Shown piece after piece: positions 39,131-49,706 of a stretch of 64,000 nt of DNA (the first letter of the stretch is position 1; each line of letters begins with the position of its first letter). A program made the position numbers and the translations under genes. The stretch covers positions 3,777,501 through 3,841,500 of the forward strand of contig NZ_CP146609.1 in assembly GCF_037094465.1 (NCBI RefSeq), in the 5' to 3' direction. The notes beneath the pieces were generated by a model that saw nothing but the letters and a program-made list of their open reading frames with translations, was not told where the DNA came from and did no database searches. Source of the stretch: Pseudodesulfovibrio sp. 5S69. Lineage in GTDB: Bacteria; Desulfobacterota; Desulfovibrionia; Desulfovibrionales; Desulfovibrionaceae.

Positions 39131-39969
39131 AACGCCGTCCGCTCAAGCGCGTCTCCCCATGGACACGGCACGCCCTGCTGGTCCTGGGCGCACTCATCGT
39201 CGGGGTCATGTCCTTCGGGGCCGTGTTCGCCCCGCTCCTCGCGCCCTACGACCCGAACTTCATCAACGTGGACGCCCTGCTCCTGCCGCCTTCCGCGGCC
39301 CACCTCATGGGCACGGACGCGCTCGGCCGCGACGTGTTCTCGCGCATCCTCTACGGCGGGCGCGTCTCCCTGTGGGTCGGGTTCGTGGCCGTGGGCATCG
39401 CCACCTCCATCGGCGTGGTCTTGGGGCTCATCTCCGGCTATTTCGGGCGGATAGTGGACGAGATCATCATGCGCGGAGTGGACGTCATGCTCTGCTTCCC
39501 GTCGTTCTTCCTGATCCTGGCGGTCATCGCCTTCCTGGAGCCGAGCCTGACCAACATCATGATCGTCATCGGCCTGACCGGCTGGATGGGTGTGGCCCGG
39601 CTGGTCCGCGCCGAGACGCTGTCCATCCGCGAGCGGGACTATGTTTTGGCCGCCCGCGCCGCCGGGGCCGGGTCCAGGCGGATCATCTTCCGCCACATCA
39701 TGCCCAACGCCATGGGCCCGGTGCTGGTGTCCGCCACGCTCGGCGTGGCCGGGGCCATCCTGACCGAGTCCTCGCTCTCCTTCCTCGGCCTGGGCGTGCA
39801 GCCGCCCGACGCCTCCTGGGGCAACATCCTGATGGAGGGCAAGGAAGTCCTCGGCATCGCCTGGTGGCTGTCCGTGTTCCCCGGCCTGGCCATCCTGGTG
39901 ACCGTGCTCGGCTACAACCTGCTCGGCGAATCCCTGCGCGACCTGCTCGACCCGAGGCTCAAGCAATGA
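39127..39969 (+). CDS. ABC transporter permease, DppC/OppC family
   Basis: 280 residues; the ATG overlaps the preceding stop (ATGA). Features are typical: a cytoplasmic N-terminus, helix 1, [27 protein letters not shown], and the coupling motif [28 protein letters not shown]. It is the heteromeric partner of the DppB-like permease. Base composition is strongly GC-biased, marking the start of the core genome. Confidence 0.92.
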   Translation: MKRRPLKRVSPWTRHALLVLGALIVGVMSFGAVFAPLLAPYDPNFINVDALLLPPSAAHLMGTDALGRDVFSRILYGGRVSLWVGFVAVGIATSIGVVLGLISGYFGRIVDEIIMRGVDVMLCFPSFFLILAVIAFLEPSLTNIMIVIGLTGWMGVARLVRAETLSIRERDYVLAARAAGAGSRRIIFRHIMPNAMGPVLVSATLGVAGAILTESSLSFLGLGVQPPDASWGNILMEGKEVLGIAWWLSVFPGLAILVTVLGYNLLGESLRDLLDPRLKQ

Positions 39970-40430
39970 TCACCATCCGCCCGGCCTCGGCCCGGGACGA
40001 AGCGTGCATCGCGGGGATCATCCGCGCCTCCATGCTGGCCAGCTATGCGCATTTTCTGCCCGCGCACCAATTTCAGAAGATCCTCGACATGGACCGGCCC
40101 GCCCAGGTGGCCCGCGAGAACGGACCGCGCTTCAGCGTGGCCGAGGTCGACGGCGTCCCGGCCGGCGCCATGCTCCTCAAGGAAGACTACGTGGACCATC
40201 TGTGGGTTCGCCCGGAGTTCATGGGGCAGGGGGTGGGCTCCGCCCTGCTCGACCACGCCGTGGAGCGCGCCCGCGAAGCCGGGTTCGGCCGCCTGACCCT
40301 GGACTGCCTCGAAAAGAACGTGAAGGCGCTGGCCTTCTACCGGGCCAAGGGGTTCACCGTGGAGCGGGCCTACGTCGCCGACAACTACCTGGTGGGCGAG
40401 GACGTCCGCCTCCTGGCCAAGCCGCTCTAG
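39966..40430 (+). CDS. GNAT-family N-acetyltransferase
   Basis: 154 residues; ATG overlaps the stop of the permease gene (ATGA). Motif A for acetyl-CoA binding is [21 protein letters not shown], and the C-terminal [19 protein letters not shown] is typical of the superfamily. The substrate cannot be deduced. Its stop overlaps by four bases the stop of the convergent kinase gene. Confidence 0.85.
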   Translation: MITIRPASARDEACIAGIIRASMLASYAHFLPAHQFQKILDMDRPAQVARENGPRFSVAEVDGVPAGAMLLKEDYVDHLWVRPEFMGQGVGSALLDHAVERAREAGFGRLTLDCLEKNVKALAFYRAKGFTVERAYVADNYLVGEDVRLLAKPL

Positions 40431-42739
40431 GCGGACGGGCCGTCCCCCTTCGCCCCGGCCAGGAGCCGGTTCATGACCCCGGTCAGCCGATCCAGGTCCA
40501 CGGGCTTGGGCAGATAGTCGTCGGCCCCGGCATCAAGAAATATCTCCCGGTCCCCGGACATGGCGAAGGCGGTCAGGGCCACGATGGGTATGTCTGCGTT
40601 CCGCGTTCCGGCCCGACCCTCGCGGATGGCCCGGATGGCCTCCACCCCGTCCATGACCGGCATCTGGATGTCCATAAGCACCAGCCCGAAATCTCCCTCT
40701 TCGAGTACGCGCAGGGCCTCGGCACCGTTCTCCACGCCCACGGCCGCGAAGCCTATCTTTTCCAGGTACGCCCTGACCGCCATGCGGTTGACCGGCTCGT
40801 CCTCGGCCAGAAGCACGGCGCATTCGGCGCCCGTCCGGCAGACCGGGGCCGGCCGGTCCATGACTACCGCCGCGTCGCGGCCCAGCAGCCCGAACGGCAG
40901 GCAGAAGTGGAAGGCCGTGCCCAGGCCGAGGCGGCCGGCCCCGTCCACGCTCCCGCCCATGAGGTCCACCAGGCGGCGGACGATGGACAGGCCGAGCCCC
41001 GCGCCCTGAAACCGCCTGCCGTAGCCGATGTCCGCCTGCATGAACGGTTCGAAGAGTTCGTCCATATCCGCCTCGTCCATACCGATGCCCGTGTCGGACA
41101 CGGCGAAGAGCACCCGGCAGGCGGCCGGGTCCGGGACCGGCAGGGGATAGGCCTCGACCTCCACGGTCCCCGCGTCCGTAAACTTGACCGCGTTGCCCAC
41201 CAGGTTGTTGACCACCTGCTGGAAGCGCACCGCGTCGCCCACCACCACGTCGGGCACGGCGGAGTCCACGTGGATGTCCAGGGTAATGCCCTTGTCCTGG
41301 CAGGAGGGGGCGAAGAGCTGGCCCGCGCAGGCCAGTGTTTCGCGCAGGCGAAACGGTCCCTCGCTCAGGACCATCTTGCCGGACTCGATGCGGGTCAGGT
41401 CGAGGATGTCCCCGAGAAGGTCGGTCAGCCTGGACACGGACTGCACGGCCAGGTCCACGTACTCGGCCTGCTCCGCGTCGAGGTCGGTGCCCTGGAGCAG
41501 CCGGTGCATGCCCACGATGCCGTTCAGCGGCGTGCGCAGCTCATGGCTCATGTTGGCCAGAAAAAACGTCTTGGCATTGTTGGCGGCCTCGGCCCGTTCC
41601 TTCTGCTCGGCCAGCTCGGCCTTCCGGTGCAGCAGGTCGGACCTGGCCAGATTGAGCTTCTCGACCATGCGGTTGTAGGCCTCGCCCAGCTCCAGAAACT
41701 CGGAGGGCAGCCCGTCCATGCCCACCCAGGAGTCGGAGCGGCCCAGACCCAGATTGTCGAAGGCGTGGCGGAACTGCTCCTTGGCCGTGTCCAGGAGGTC
41801 GTCCCGGCACAGGACCGTGACGCACAGCCAGTCCATGCAGTGCAGGTCCGCCCAGCAGACGTGATAGTCGTCGCCCCCGGTTCCCACGGCCCTGCTCCCC
41901 TGGCGCCGTTCCAGGAGTTCCCGGAGGTCGAGCCCGGCAAAGGCGGGGTGCAGGTCGCCGAAGGAGACCACGGACCGCTCGCCCTTGGCCATGTCGTCCA
42001 CCACCACGCCCCGGCTGGCCGCGATGACCATGCCGTCGCCGCCGACTACGCAGGTCAACTGCGAAGGGTAGGCCGGGGCCAGGACCGAGGCGCGGACCAG
42101 GTTGTCCACGCGCAGGTCGATGGACCACAGGCCGATGAACTCGTCGTTCTCGTAGATGGGGATGGACGCGGCGATGATCAGCCCCTGCCCGGCGTAGTCG
42201 ATGTGCGGCGGGGACCAGCGGACCAGCCGCTCGGGGTTGGCCTCCGGGCGGACCGAGGCCCAGGTGTGGTATTCGGACCACCGGAAATCCGGGGTGATGG
42301 CCGTGATCTGGTCAATGTAGGGATATTGCAGGGCCGTGTTGGCCGCGTCCTGGTAATAGACCCAGACCGTGCCGGGCAGCCGTTCATGCAGCGTGCGCAA
42401 CAGGTCGCCCATGTTCCGGTGGCAGAAGAGCCGGTACCGGGCGTCCGGGTCGTCGATCCGGTCCGGGGGCCAGGAATAGCTCATCACGCCCTCGGGCAGC
42501 CTCCCCTCGCGGAAGGCCTTGAGATTCGGCAGGCTCAGGAAGAACCCGTCCTCGCCCACGGCGAACCCCTCGCGCGCGAGCCAGGCGCTGATCAGGGCCG
42601 GGTCGCGCGGCGTGATCTGGAACAGCTCCAGGGTATGGCACGCCAGGTAGTGCAGGGTGTCCTTGACGCGGTCCAGCTCGCAGGCGATGACCCTGGCCAC
42701 GATCCCCAGCCGCGTCCGTATGCGTTGCAGTTCGAGCAT
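40427..42739 (-). CDS. Hybrid sensor histidine kinase with receiver domain
   Basis: 770 residues from the ATG at 42,739 (GGAGGGA upstream). The N-terminal ~400 residues resemble an extracellular-type cache sensor ([36 protein letters not shown]) but lack clear membrane helices. A helical linker leads to the HisKA domain ([23 protein letters not shown]). The ATPase domain has [14 protein letters not shown] and [18 protein letters not shown]. The receiver domain holds [13 protein letters not shown], the phospho-acceptor Asp in [13 protein letters not shown], and LPKPVD. The layout matches BarA-like hybrid kinases; output partner unknown. Confidence 0.9.
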   Translation of the reverse strand: MLELQRIRTRLGIVARVIACELDRVKDTLHYLACHTLELFQITPRDPALISAWLAREGFAVGEDGFFLSLPNLKAFREGRLPEGVMSYSWPPDRIDDPDARYRLFCHRNMGDLLRTLHERLPGTVWVYYQDAANTALQYPYIDQITAITPDFRWSEYHTWASVRPEANPERLVRWSPPHIDYAGQGLIIAASIPIYENDEFIGLWSIDLRVDNLVRASVLAPAYPSQLTCVVGGDGMVIAASRGVVVDDMAKGERSVVSFGDLHPAFAGLDLRELLERRQGSRAVGTGGDDYHVCWADLHCMDWLCVTVLCRDDLLDTAKEQFRHAFDNLGLGRSDSWVGMDGLPSEFLELGEAYNRMVEKLNLARSDLLHRKAELAEQKERAEAANNAKTFFLANMSHELRTPLNGIVGMHRLLQGTDLDAEQAEYVDLAVQSVSRLTDLLGDILDLTRIESGKMVLSEGPFRLRETLACAGQLFAPSCQDKGITLDIHVDSAVPDVVVGDAVRFQQVVNNLVGNAVKFTDAGTVEVEAYPLPVPDPAACRVLFAVSDTGIGMDEADMDELFEPFMQADIGYGRRFQGAGLGLSIVRRLVDLMGGSVDGAGRLGLGTAFHFCLPFGLLGRDAAVVMDRPAPVCRTGAECAVLLAEDEPVNRMAVRAYLEKIGFAAVGVENGAEALRVLEEGDFGLVLMDIQMPVMDGVEAIRAIREGRAGTRNADIPIVALTAFAMSGDREIFLDAGADDYLPKPVDLDRLTGVMNRLLAGAKGDGPSA

Positions 42740-42936
42740 CAACCGTCCCTCCGCGCGGCGGCCCCCCGTCCCTTGCGGCAATCCTCCACGCTGCCTCCAA
42801 ACTACCCCCGGCCCGGCCCCGGCGACATTATTATTCGGACCGCGCCGCATGCCCCCTTTCCCCCGGAGGCGCGGTAAGGTATACGGAATCATCGTCCGGC
42901 ATCCGCTCCCCGGTCCGGGCCACACGAGGCAATGCC

Positions 42937-44160
42937 ATGATCCGACGTCCCTTCCCCTGCCGAACCACCCTGCTGGCCGTGCTGCTGGTGTCCTGCCTGA
43001 CGGCCCCGGCCCTGGCGGGCGTAAACCTGCCGCGGACCATCGTGCTCTCGCCCGAGGCGCTCTACCGTTCTCGGCAGCGGGTCCTGGCCCGCGAAAGGAC
43101 CGTGCGCGCGGCCATGGCCGCGCTCAAGGCCGATGCGGACGCGGCCATGAAGGTCCCGGTGGAGCCGGTCACCGCCAAGCCGCGAAGCGGTTCGGGCCTG
43201 CCGGTCCGGGACTACCGCTCCCTGGCCCCCTACTGGTGGCCCGACCCCGCATCGCGCACCGGACTGCCCTACGTGCGGCGCGACGGCGAGCGCAACCCCG
43301 AGGCCGACTCGGAGCGCTATGACCGGGGGCGGCTCACGCGCATGGCCAGGGCGGTGCGCACCCTGGCCCTGGCCTGGTATTTCACCGGCAACGAACTCTA
43401 TGCGGCCAGGGCCTCGGCCCACGTGCGGGCCTGGTTCTGCGACCCGGCCACGCGCATGGTCCCGAGCCTGGAGCACGCCCAGAGGCGCCCCGGCCACGAC
43501 CAGGGCAACCGGACCGGGATCATCGAGACCGCGGCGCTCATCCCCGTGTGCGACGCCATCCGGCTCCTAGAGCCGTCCAAGGCCTGGACCCGCGCGGACT
43601 CGCGCAGGACGCGGGAGTGGTTCGGCCAATACCTGGGCTGGCTCCTGCGCAGCGAGCACGGCCGGGCCGAAGCCGCCGCCCTCAACAACCACGGCACCTG
43701 GTTCGACGCCCAGGTGGCGGCTTTCGCCCTGTTCCGCGAAGACCGGGAACTGGCCCGCGAGGTGGCCGGGCTGGCCGGCAATCGGCGCATCGCCACCCAG
43801 ATCCTGCCCGACGGGTCCATGCCCCGCGAGCTGGCGCGCACCCGGCCGCGCCACTGCGTCTTCTTCAACCTGGATGCGTTCATGGTCCTCGCCTCGGTGG
43901 GGGAGCGGTGCGGCCTGGACCTGTGGCACTGGGCCTCGCCCACGGGCCAGTCCATCCGCAGGGCCCTGGACCGGAACGGGCCGCACCTGGACCCGGCCGA
44001 CCCCCTGCCCGGAACCCGCGCGGCCGACTTCGACCCCTACCCGTACGTTCCCCTTTTCCGCCGTGCGGCTCTGGTGTATAACGACACACGGTATCTCGAC
44101 TATTTGGTCCCGCTGGACGAGGAGACCCTCGCCCGCGAGACGTCCTTCATCGCGTACTGA
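42937..44160 (+). CDS. Alginate-lyase-family periplasmic protein
   Basis: 407 residues with a signal peptide ([16 protein letters not shown]). The mature part is an alpha/alpha-toroid of the alginate lyase (PL5-like, PF05426) family: YWWPDP near the start, [17 protein letters not shown], and the active-site-like [11 protein letters not shown]. Members cut mannuronate-rich or related polysaccharides in the periplasm. No alginate synthesis genes are visible here, so the true substrate may be another polymer. Confidence 0.85.
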   Translation: MIRRPFPCRTTLLAVLLVSCLTAPALAGVNLPRTIVLSPEALYRSRQRVLARERTVRAAMAALKADADAAMKVPVEPVTAKPRSGSGLPVRDYRSLAPYWWPDPASRTGLPYVRRDGERNPEADSERYDRGRLTRMARAVRTLALAWYFTGNELYAARASAHVRAWFCDPATRMVPSLEHAQRRPGHDQGNRTGIIETAALIPVCDAIRLLEPSKAWTRADSRRTREWFGQYLGWLLRSEHGRAEAAALNNHGTWFDAQVAAFALFREDRELAREVAGLAGNRRIATQILPDGSMPRELARTRPRHCVFFNLDAFMVLASVGERCGLDLWHWASPTGQSIRRALDRNGPHLDPADPLPGTRAADFDPYPYVPLFRRAALVYNDTRYLDYLVPLDEETLARETSFIAY

Positions 44161-44199
44161 CTTTAACTATCGATCCCCGGCCCCCGGAGGCACCACCAC

Positions 44200-45822
44200 A
44201 TGCTCGAACTGCTGCGCATCCGAAACCTGGCCCTCATAGAGGACGCGGAACTGGAGTTCTCGCCCGGCTTGAACGCCCTGACCGGCGAAACCGGCGCGGG
44301 CAAGTCCTTCATCATGCGGGCCGTGGACTTCCTCATGGGCGAGCGCATGGACAAGAAGCTCGTCCGCCCCGGCGCGGACAAGGCCACGGTGGAGGCGCTC
44401 TTCGTCCTGCCCGAAGGCGAAACCGTGATCCGGCGCGAACTGTCCGCCGAGACCGGCCGCAGCCGGGTGTACGTCAACGACACCCTGTCCTCCCAGCCGA
44501 CCATCCGCGACATGGCCGCCCGGCTGGTCATCCACACCTCCCAGCACGGGCAGCAGAAACTGCTCTCCCCGGCCTTCCAGTCCGAGATCCTCGACTCCTT
44601 CCTGCCGGACCAGTCGCTGCTGGCCGCACGTAGCGACCAGCTCGCCGTGCTCAACGATGTACTTGAACGCAAACGGCGCCTGTCCGAAAAGTTCGACGAT
44701 CTGCAAAAACAACGGGAGTTCCTCGAATTCCAGAAAAAGGAAATCGAGACCGTGGACCCGCAGCCGGACGAGGAAAACGAGCTCGAAGAGCGCAAGAAGA
44801 TCCTCAAGGACCGCGAGCGGGCGGGCGAATGCCTGCAGAACGCCCTGGACATCCTGCACGGCGAGGTCGGCCTGCTCGACGCCATGACGCTCCTCAACCG
44901 TGAAATGGAGATCGTCGCCCGACTCTTTCCCGGCTTCGAGGAGGACCGCGAGGCCATCGAGGACCTGCGCATGCGCCTGCACGACATGGACTCCCGGCTG
45001 CGGCGCGGCCCCTCGGATTTCGACGACGACGATCCCATGTCGCTGGATGACATCGAGGCGCGGCTGTTCGAACTGGCCAAGCTCAAGCGCAAGCTGCGGC
45101 GCGGCCTGGACGAAATCGTTGACATGAAGGCCGAAATCGACGAAAGCCTCTCCTTCCTCGACGCCTGCGCCCTGGACATGAAGAACCTGAGCCGCGAGGA
45201 GGACCAGGCGGCCGCCGCCCTCAAACAGACCCTGGCGAGCCTCAACAAGGCCCGCAAGAAAGCCGCCGGGGAGCTGGCCATCCGCATCGTGGACGAGTTG
45301 ACCGACCTGGGCTTTTCCGAGCACGTCAAGGTCCACTTCGAATTCGACGCGCGCGAGCTCTACCCCGGCTGCGACGACATGCGCGGCCGGCTCATGTGGG
45401 TGCCCAACCCGGGCCAGCCGGCCCAGCCGCTCGACAAGATCGCCTCGGGCGGCGAGCTCTCCCGGTTCCTGCTCGCCCTGGTGACCATGCGCGGCCACGG
45501 CAACGCGGACGGCGAGGAAAAGGACGCCCGGCCCTCGCTCATCTTCGACGAGGTGGACGCGGGCATCGGCGGCCTGACGCTCAACTCCGTGGGCAGGAAG
45601 CTGCGCGCCCTGGCCGACCGCCAGCAGATGCTGCTCATCACCCACTGGCCGCAGCTCGCCCGCATGGCCGACCGCCACTTCCTGATCAAAAAGGAGGTCG
45701 TGGACAACGCCACCTATACCCGGTGCGAGCGGCTTGACGCCGATGAAATCAAATGCGAACTGGCCCGCATGGCCGGAGGCGGCGAACAGGGCGCGGCCCT
45801 GGCCGAGAAATTATGTAAGTAG
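44200..45822 (+). CDS. recN: DNA repair ATPase RecN
   Basis: 540 residues, close to the usual ~550. It has an SMC-like layout: Walker A GETGAGKS near residue 30, Q-loop HTSQHGQQKLL, a long coiled coil (about 150-370), then signature ASGGELSRFLLAL, Walker B LIFDEVDAGIGG and the H-loop ITHWPQLA. RecN aids double-strand break repair with RecA. ATG with CCGGAGG nearby. The next rightward gene is separated by a hairpin. Confidence 0.92.
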   Translation: MLELLRIRNLALIEDAELEFSPGLNALTGETGAGKSFIMRAVDFLMGERMDKKLVRPGADKATVEALFVLPEGETVIRRELSAETGRSRVYVNDTLSSQPTIRDMAARLVIHTSQHGQQKLLSPAFQSEILDSFLPDQSLLAARSDQLAVLNDVLERKRRLSEKFDDLQKQREFLEFQKKEIETVDPQPDEENELEERKKILKDRERAGECLQNALDILHGEVGLLDAMTLLNREMEIVARLFPGFEEDREAIEDLRMRLHDMDSRLRRGPSDFDDDDPMSLDDIEARLFELAKLKRKLRRGLDEIVDMKAEIDESLSFLDACALDMKNLSREEDQAAAALKQTLASLNKARKKAAGELAIRIVDELTDLGFSEHVKVHFEFDARELYPGCDDMRGRLMWVPNPGQPAQPLDKIASGGELSRFLLALVTMRGHGNADGEEKDARPSLIFDEVDAGIGGLTLNSVGRKLRALADRQQMLLITHWPQLARMADRHFLIKKEVVDNATYTRCERLDADEIKCELARMAGGGEQGAALAEKLCK

Positions 45823-45840
45823 GGGATGATGCCTCCGGCG

Positions 45841-45896
45841 CTGGGGGAAGGGGAGGGAAAACCCTTTGGAAAGGGTTGTTTCCTCCCTTCCCCAGC
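45841..45896 (+). terminator. Large nested hairpin between recN and marC-like gene
   Basis: Outer arms CTGGGGGAAGGGGAGG / CCTCCCTTCCCCAG and inner arms AACCCTTT / AAAGGGTT. There is no clean T-run after it, so termination is likely but not certain. Confidence 0.6.
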
Positions 45897-45950
45897 CCTC
45901 CATCCCTCCTTTTCCTAAACTTTTTGGGTGCGTTTCGCGCGGGGGATGTT

Positions 45951-46544
45951 GTGACCAACCTTTTCATTTCGCTCTACATAAAGTGGTTCTTCCTGTTGAC
46001 GCCGTTCTTCGTGCTGTCCGTGTTCCTGTCCATGACCGAAGAAATGGACAAGCCGGAGCAGCATCGGCTGGCCATTCGGACGACCATGGCGGTGCTGGTC
46101 ATTTCACTGGTGCTTTATTTCGCGGGCAATCCGATCTTTTCCACCTTGGGGATCACCCTGGACGGGTTCCGGGTGGGGTCCGGGGCGCTGCTGTTCCTGT
46201 CGGCGGTCTCGCTGGTCTCGGGCAAACGGCAGCGGCCCGAGCCGGACGACGATTCCGACGTCGCGGTGGTCCCGCTGGCCATGCCCATCACCGTGGGCCC
46301 GGCGACCATCGGTACCCTGCTCATCCTCGGCGCGGAGCTGTCCGGGGCCGAAGAGAAGCTGACCGGTGCGGGCGCCCTGGTCTGCGCCTGCCTGTCCGTG
46401 GGCGTCATCCTCTTTTCCGCATCCAGCCTGAAACGGATCATCGGGCGCATGGGCCTCAACGTGCTGACCAAGATCACCGGCCTGGTCCTGTCGGCCATGG
46501 CCGCCCAGATCGCGTTCACCGGCATACGCAACTTCCTGTCCTGA
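45951..46544 (+). CDS. MarC-family integral membrane protein
   Basis: 197 residues from a GTG at 45,951 (GGGGGA upstream); the open frame extends further left but through the hairpin. Six helices; conserved family stretches FFVLSVFLSMTEEMDK, VGSGALLFLSAVSLVSG and PLAMPITVGPATIGTLL. MarC proteins were once linked to multiple antibiotic resistance but their function is unknown. Confidence 0.85.
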   Translation: MTNLFISLYIKWFFLLTPFFVLSVFLSMTEEMDKPEQHRLAIRTTMAVLVISLVLYFAGNPIFSTLGITLDGFRVGSGALLFLSAVSLVSGKRQRPEPDDDSDVAVVPLAMPITVGPATIGTLLILGAELSGAEEKLTGAGALVCACLSVGVILFSASSLKRIIGRMGLNVLTKITGLVLSAMAAQIAFTGIRNFLS

Positions 46545-46648
46545 TACCGGACGGATGCGGACCGATCGGCGCTGACTCCGTGCGCCTTCGCGCCGTCCCG
46601 CGCGGGCCCATGGACCTCCGCCCGGAATCGGTGTATGCTTACAATCGC

Positions 46649-47341
46649 ATGCGTATCGTCCTGCTCTGCATAATGGCCCTGCTCCTGGGCTCCCCGGCCC
46701 TGGCCGGTGAGTCCCTGGTCCTGGGCTACGGCGGCGGGGCCCTGTCCCTCGGCTCGCTCAAGGTGCTCAAGGAGGCCTATGGCCGAATCGGCGTCCAGGT
46801 CCGGGGCAAGCGGCTGCCCGCGGCCCGCTCCCTGGAGATGGCCGAGGACGGCCTGGTGGACGGCGAGGTCAACCGCATCAAGACCATCGAGGAGCAATAC
46901 CCCCACCTCATACGCATCGACGTGCCCGTCAACCTGCTGGAGGGGGTCGTCCTGACCTGCAACACCCGCATGGAACACGTCTCACCGGAGGCCATCCGCG
47001 ACCTCCACCTGGGCATCAAGATCGGCAACCGCTACGCCGAGATGCTCACCGACGGCATGCCCAGCGTGACCAAACTGCCCCAGGAGAAGAAGCTGATGGC
47101 CCTGCTCCTGGAGGGGCGGCTGGACGCCCTGCTCGTGGACCGGGCATGGGCCGAGGCCGAGATGGCCAAGCCGGGCATGGGCTGCCTGCGCATCAACGAA
47201 CCGCCCCTGGTGGTCGTCCCGCTCTACCACTACCTGAACCGCCGCCACGCCGCCCTCGCGCCCCTGATCACCGGCGAACTCAGGGCCATGCGCCAGTGCG
47301 GGGAGATCGACCGCATCCTGGGCCTGGACAAATCGCCCTGA
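46649..47341 (+). CDS. Periplasmic solute-binding-protein-like protein
   Basis: 230 residues from the ATG at 46,649 (an in-frame GTG is 18 bases earlier). Signal peptide MRIVLLCIMALLLGSPALA. The rest is a short SBP_bac_3-type fold (LVLGYGGGALS...SLKVLKEAYGRIG; LLEGRLDALLVDRAWAEAEM). Such stand-alone proteins in Desulfovibrio-like genomes often lack transporter partners and may sense or act in other ways. No ABC genes are adjacent. Confidence 0.7.
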   Translation: MRIVLLCIMALLLGSPALAGESLVLGYGGGALSLGSLKVLKEAYGRIGVQVRGKRLPAARSLEMAEDGLVDGEVNRIKTIEEQYPHLIRIDVPVNLLEGVVLTCNTRMEHVSPEAIRDLHLGIKIGNRYAEMLTDGMPSVTKLPQEKKLMALLLEGRLDALLVDRAWAEAEMAKPGMGCLRINEPPLVVVPLYHYLNRRHAALAPLITGELRAMRQCGEIDRILGLDKSP

Positions 47342-47388
47342 CGCGGCCCCTTTACACCCGGCGCAAACTCCCCTAGAAATTGGTTGCT

Positions 47389-48150
47389 ATGACAACCGAA
47401 TCCCCCCTGACCTTCGAACACGGCTACGACATCCGCTCCTACGAACCGCGCCCGGACGGCCGCGTGTCCGTGACCGCCATCTGCAACCAGTTGCAGGACG
47501 TGGCCTCGCGCCATGCCGACACCCTCGGCTTCGGCCACCGCGACCTGGAACAGAGCGGCCACTTCTGGATCCTGGCCCGTCTGCACCTCATGGTCGACCG
47601 GCTGCCCGGCTTCGGCGGGCGGACCGACATCCTGACCTGGCCCTCGGGCAACGAGCGGCTGGTGGCCCTGCGCGACTTCCTGGTCCTCGACCAGGACGGC
47701 CCCATGGGCCGGGCGACCACCTCCTGGGTGACCATGAACACCAGGACCCACCGCCCGGACCCGCCCCAGACCGTGCTCCACGAGCGGTTCATCCCGGACC
47801 GTGAGCACGCCCTGACCTTTCCCACCAAGGCCGTGACCCGGCTCAAGCAGGGCGAGCACCGCGCGACCATCACGGCCAGGCGTTCGGACATGGACATCAA
47901 CGGCCATGTGAACAATGTGAAATACCTGGAATACTGCTTCGAGGCCGTGCCCGCCGAGTGGATCGCCGACAACCGCTGCCACGGTGTGGACATCCAATTC
48001 CGCAGCGAGTCCTTTCCCGGCGACGAGTTGGTCTCGGAATGCGCCAAGGCCGAACCGGACCAGTCCATGGACACCTTCCTGCACGGCCTGACCCGCGTCT
48101 CGGACAACAAGGAGATCGTGCGCATGCGCTCCTGGTGGAAGCGGCCATGA
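47389..48150 (+). CDS. Acyl-ACP thioesterase
   Basis: 253 residues from the ATG at 47,389; a TTG nine bases earlier is possible. Two hot-dog folds: the first (about 10-120) with FGHRDLEQSGHFWILARLHL, the second with MDINGHVNNVKYLEY, which carries the Asn/His pair of FatA-type enzymes. It releases fatty acids from acyl carrier protein in the cytoplasm. The next gene overlaps its stop (ATGA). Confidence 0.85.
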   Translation: MTTESPLTFEHGYDIRSYEPRPDGRVSVTAICNQLQDVASRHADTLGFGHRDLEQSGHFWILARLHLMVDRLPGFGGRTDILTWPSGNERLVALRDFLVLDQDGPMGRATTSWVTMNTRTHRPDPPQTVLHERFIPDREHALTFPTKAVTRLKQGEHRATITARRSDMDINGHVNNVKYLEYCFEAVPAEWIADNRCHGVDIQFRSESFPGDELVSECAKAEPDQSMDTFLHGLTRVSDNKEIVRMRSWWKRP

Positions 48151-48578
48151 CCACGGACATCGTTCTGACCTTCGCGACCGAGGGCATCGACTGGGCGGAG
48201 GCCGCGTCCGTCTTCGAACGGGCGCCGCTGGGCACGCGCGAGCCGGACGTCCTGCGCCGGACCTTCGAAAACAGCGACCTGACCTGTTTCGCCTGGGACG
48301 GCGCACGGCTGGTGGGCATCGCCCGCGCCCTGAGCGACCTCACGGTCCATTCGGTCATCTACGACCTGTGCATGCTCCCTGAATGCCAGGGCAAGGGGCT
48401 GGGAACACGGATGATGGAGGCCATGCTGGAGCGCCTCGGCACGCCGGGAGTGGTTCTGTGGTCCGTGCCGGGCAAGGAGCCGTTTTACGCGCGCCTGGGG
48501 TTCAAGCCCATGCTCACGGCCATGGCCCGTTTCGAGGACCCCGAGCGGTCCGCGGCTGGCGGCTACATCAGTCTGTGA
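48147..48578 (+). CDS. GNAT-family N-acetyltransferase
   Basis: 143 residues, ATG overlapping the thioesterase stop. Acetyl-CoA site LCMLPECQGKGLGTRMMEAML; C-terminal GKEPFYARLGFKPM. Substrate unknown. It is convergent with the HD-GYP-type gene, the two stops overlapping by 11 bases. Confidence 0.85.
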   Translation: MTTDIVLTFATEGIDWAEAASVFERAPLGTREPDVLRRTFENSDLTCFAWDGARLVGIARALSDLTVHSVIYDLCMLPECQGKGLGTRMMEAMLERLGTPGVVLWSVPGKEPFYARLGFKPMLTAMARFEDPERSAAGGYISL

Positions 48579-49563
48579 CGCGCTCGTCCATGACCTTGGC
48601 CAGCAGCGCGGTCAGGGCATGGTCGTACCGCTTGCCGTCCCCGGAGAGCAGGCGCACGGCCTCGGCCATATCCCGGGCCGAGCGGTGGGGCCGGTCGCCG
48701 ACGATGGCCGAAAAGGAGTCGGCCACGGCGCAGAGCCTGCCCATGGTGGTGATGTTCTTGTCGAACCGCCGCGCCGGGTAGCCCGAACCGTCCAGCCGCT
48801 CGTGGTGCTGGTCCATGCACTCCAGGATGACCGGGTCCTGTATCTTGAGCCGCCGTACCATGTTCAGCCCGGCCTCGATGTGCCGCTCGATGGACTCCCG
48901 GTCCCGCCTGACCAAAAACTGCTCCTTGTCGCGGATGAATTTCGGGACCATGACCATGCCCATATCGTGGAGCAGGAGCCCGAGGATCAGGCTGATGAGC
49001 ACGGTCTTCTCCACCTTGCCGCCGGTCAGGCGCAGGTACAGGGCCAGGCCGATGAGCATGGTGTTCACCGAGTGCACGGCCAGGTCGTAGTCCCGCTCCA
49101 GGGTGTGGGTCAGGAAGGCCACCCGGCTGGGGTCGATCCAGACGTACTCGGCCAGGATGGCGACGTCCTTGCGCAACGCTTCGAAGGTGTCCTCGCGCGG
49201 CTGGTTCAGAAAATCCGCCATGCGGTTGCGGAAAGCGATGAAAAATATCTCCGCCACCTCCTGGGGCTGAAACCCCTCCTCCACCAGCAGCAGGCCGAGC
49301 TTCCTGCTCAGGTGCTCGGCATATATGCGGTAGTCGTCGCGCAACAGGTAGAGCAGCCCCTCCTCGGCGAAGCGGGCCACCTCGGCCTGCCCCTCGCGGG
49401 AGAGCCGCTCCCCGCCGCGCAGGTAGCGGCCGGTGCGGCCCACGGCCGGGTCGAAGACGTAGAGATCCACCGGGGGCCTGAACTTGGGGAAACTCGCCAG
49501 GATATTGGGACTGATCTGCAGATAGGTCTCGGAAAGGGAGCCGGGATCGGTGTGTTCAGCCAT
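48568..49563 (-). CDS. HD-GYP-type phosphodiesterase with a variant HD motif
   Basis: 331 residues. The N-terminal half is a DUF3391-like or linker region; the HD-GYP domain covers about 150-325. HD motif reads LLLHDMGMVMVPKFI, so the usual Lys after HDxG is Met; the GYP motif is HHERLDGSGYP. HD-GYP proteins break down cyclic di-GMP; the HDxGK Lys is generally important for that, so this enzyme could be altered or inactive. No membrane segment is present. Confidence 0.85.
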   Translation of the reverse strand: MAEHTDPGSLSETYLQISPNILASFPKFRPPVDLYVFDPAVGRTGRYLRGGERLSREGQAEVARFAEEGLLYLLRDDYRIYAEHLSRKLGLLLVEEGFQPQEVAEIFFIAFRNRMADFLNQPREDTFEALRKDVAILAEYVWIDPSRVAFLTHTLERDYDLAVHSVNTMLIGLALYLRLTGGKVEKTVLISLILGLLLHDMGMVMVPKFIRDKEQFLVRRDRESIERHIEAGLNMVRRLKIQDPVILECMDQHHERLDGSGYPARRFDKNITTMGRLCAVADSFSAIVGDRPHRSARDMAEAVRLLSGDGKRYDHALTALLAKVMDERVTD

Positions 49564-49649
49564 GCAGTTACCTTGTTTGGGTCCGTCAACGGAAGTTCTA
49601 TACCCCGATTTTCTCCAGTTTTGAAGGGTTCAAACGCGCCGGAAGGCCA

Positions 49650-49681
49650 AAAAAAGGCGGGCCCCGGTACCGGGACCCACC
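49650..49681 (-). terminator. Rho-independent terminator, leftward
   Basis: On the minus strand GGTGGGTCCCGG pairs with CCGGGGCCCGCC (G-T pairs allowed) and is followed by seven Ts. It lies 25 bases after the low-complexity secreted protein gene. Confidence 0.85.
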
Positions 49682-49706
49682 GTCATGGCATGGTGCGCAC
49701 CGAAGG

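Noticed and set aside
40004..42877. 957-codon rightward frame opposite the hybrid kinase
   Set aside because: Shadow of a GC-rich gene: His/Gly/Arg-rich, no domains, and the kinase motifs on the other strand are unambiguous.
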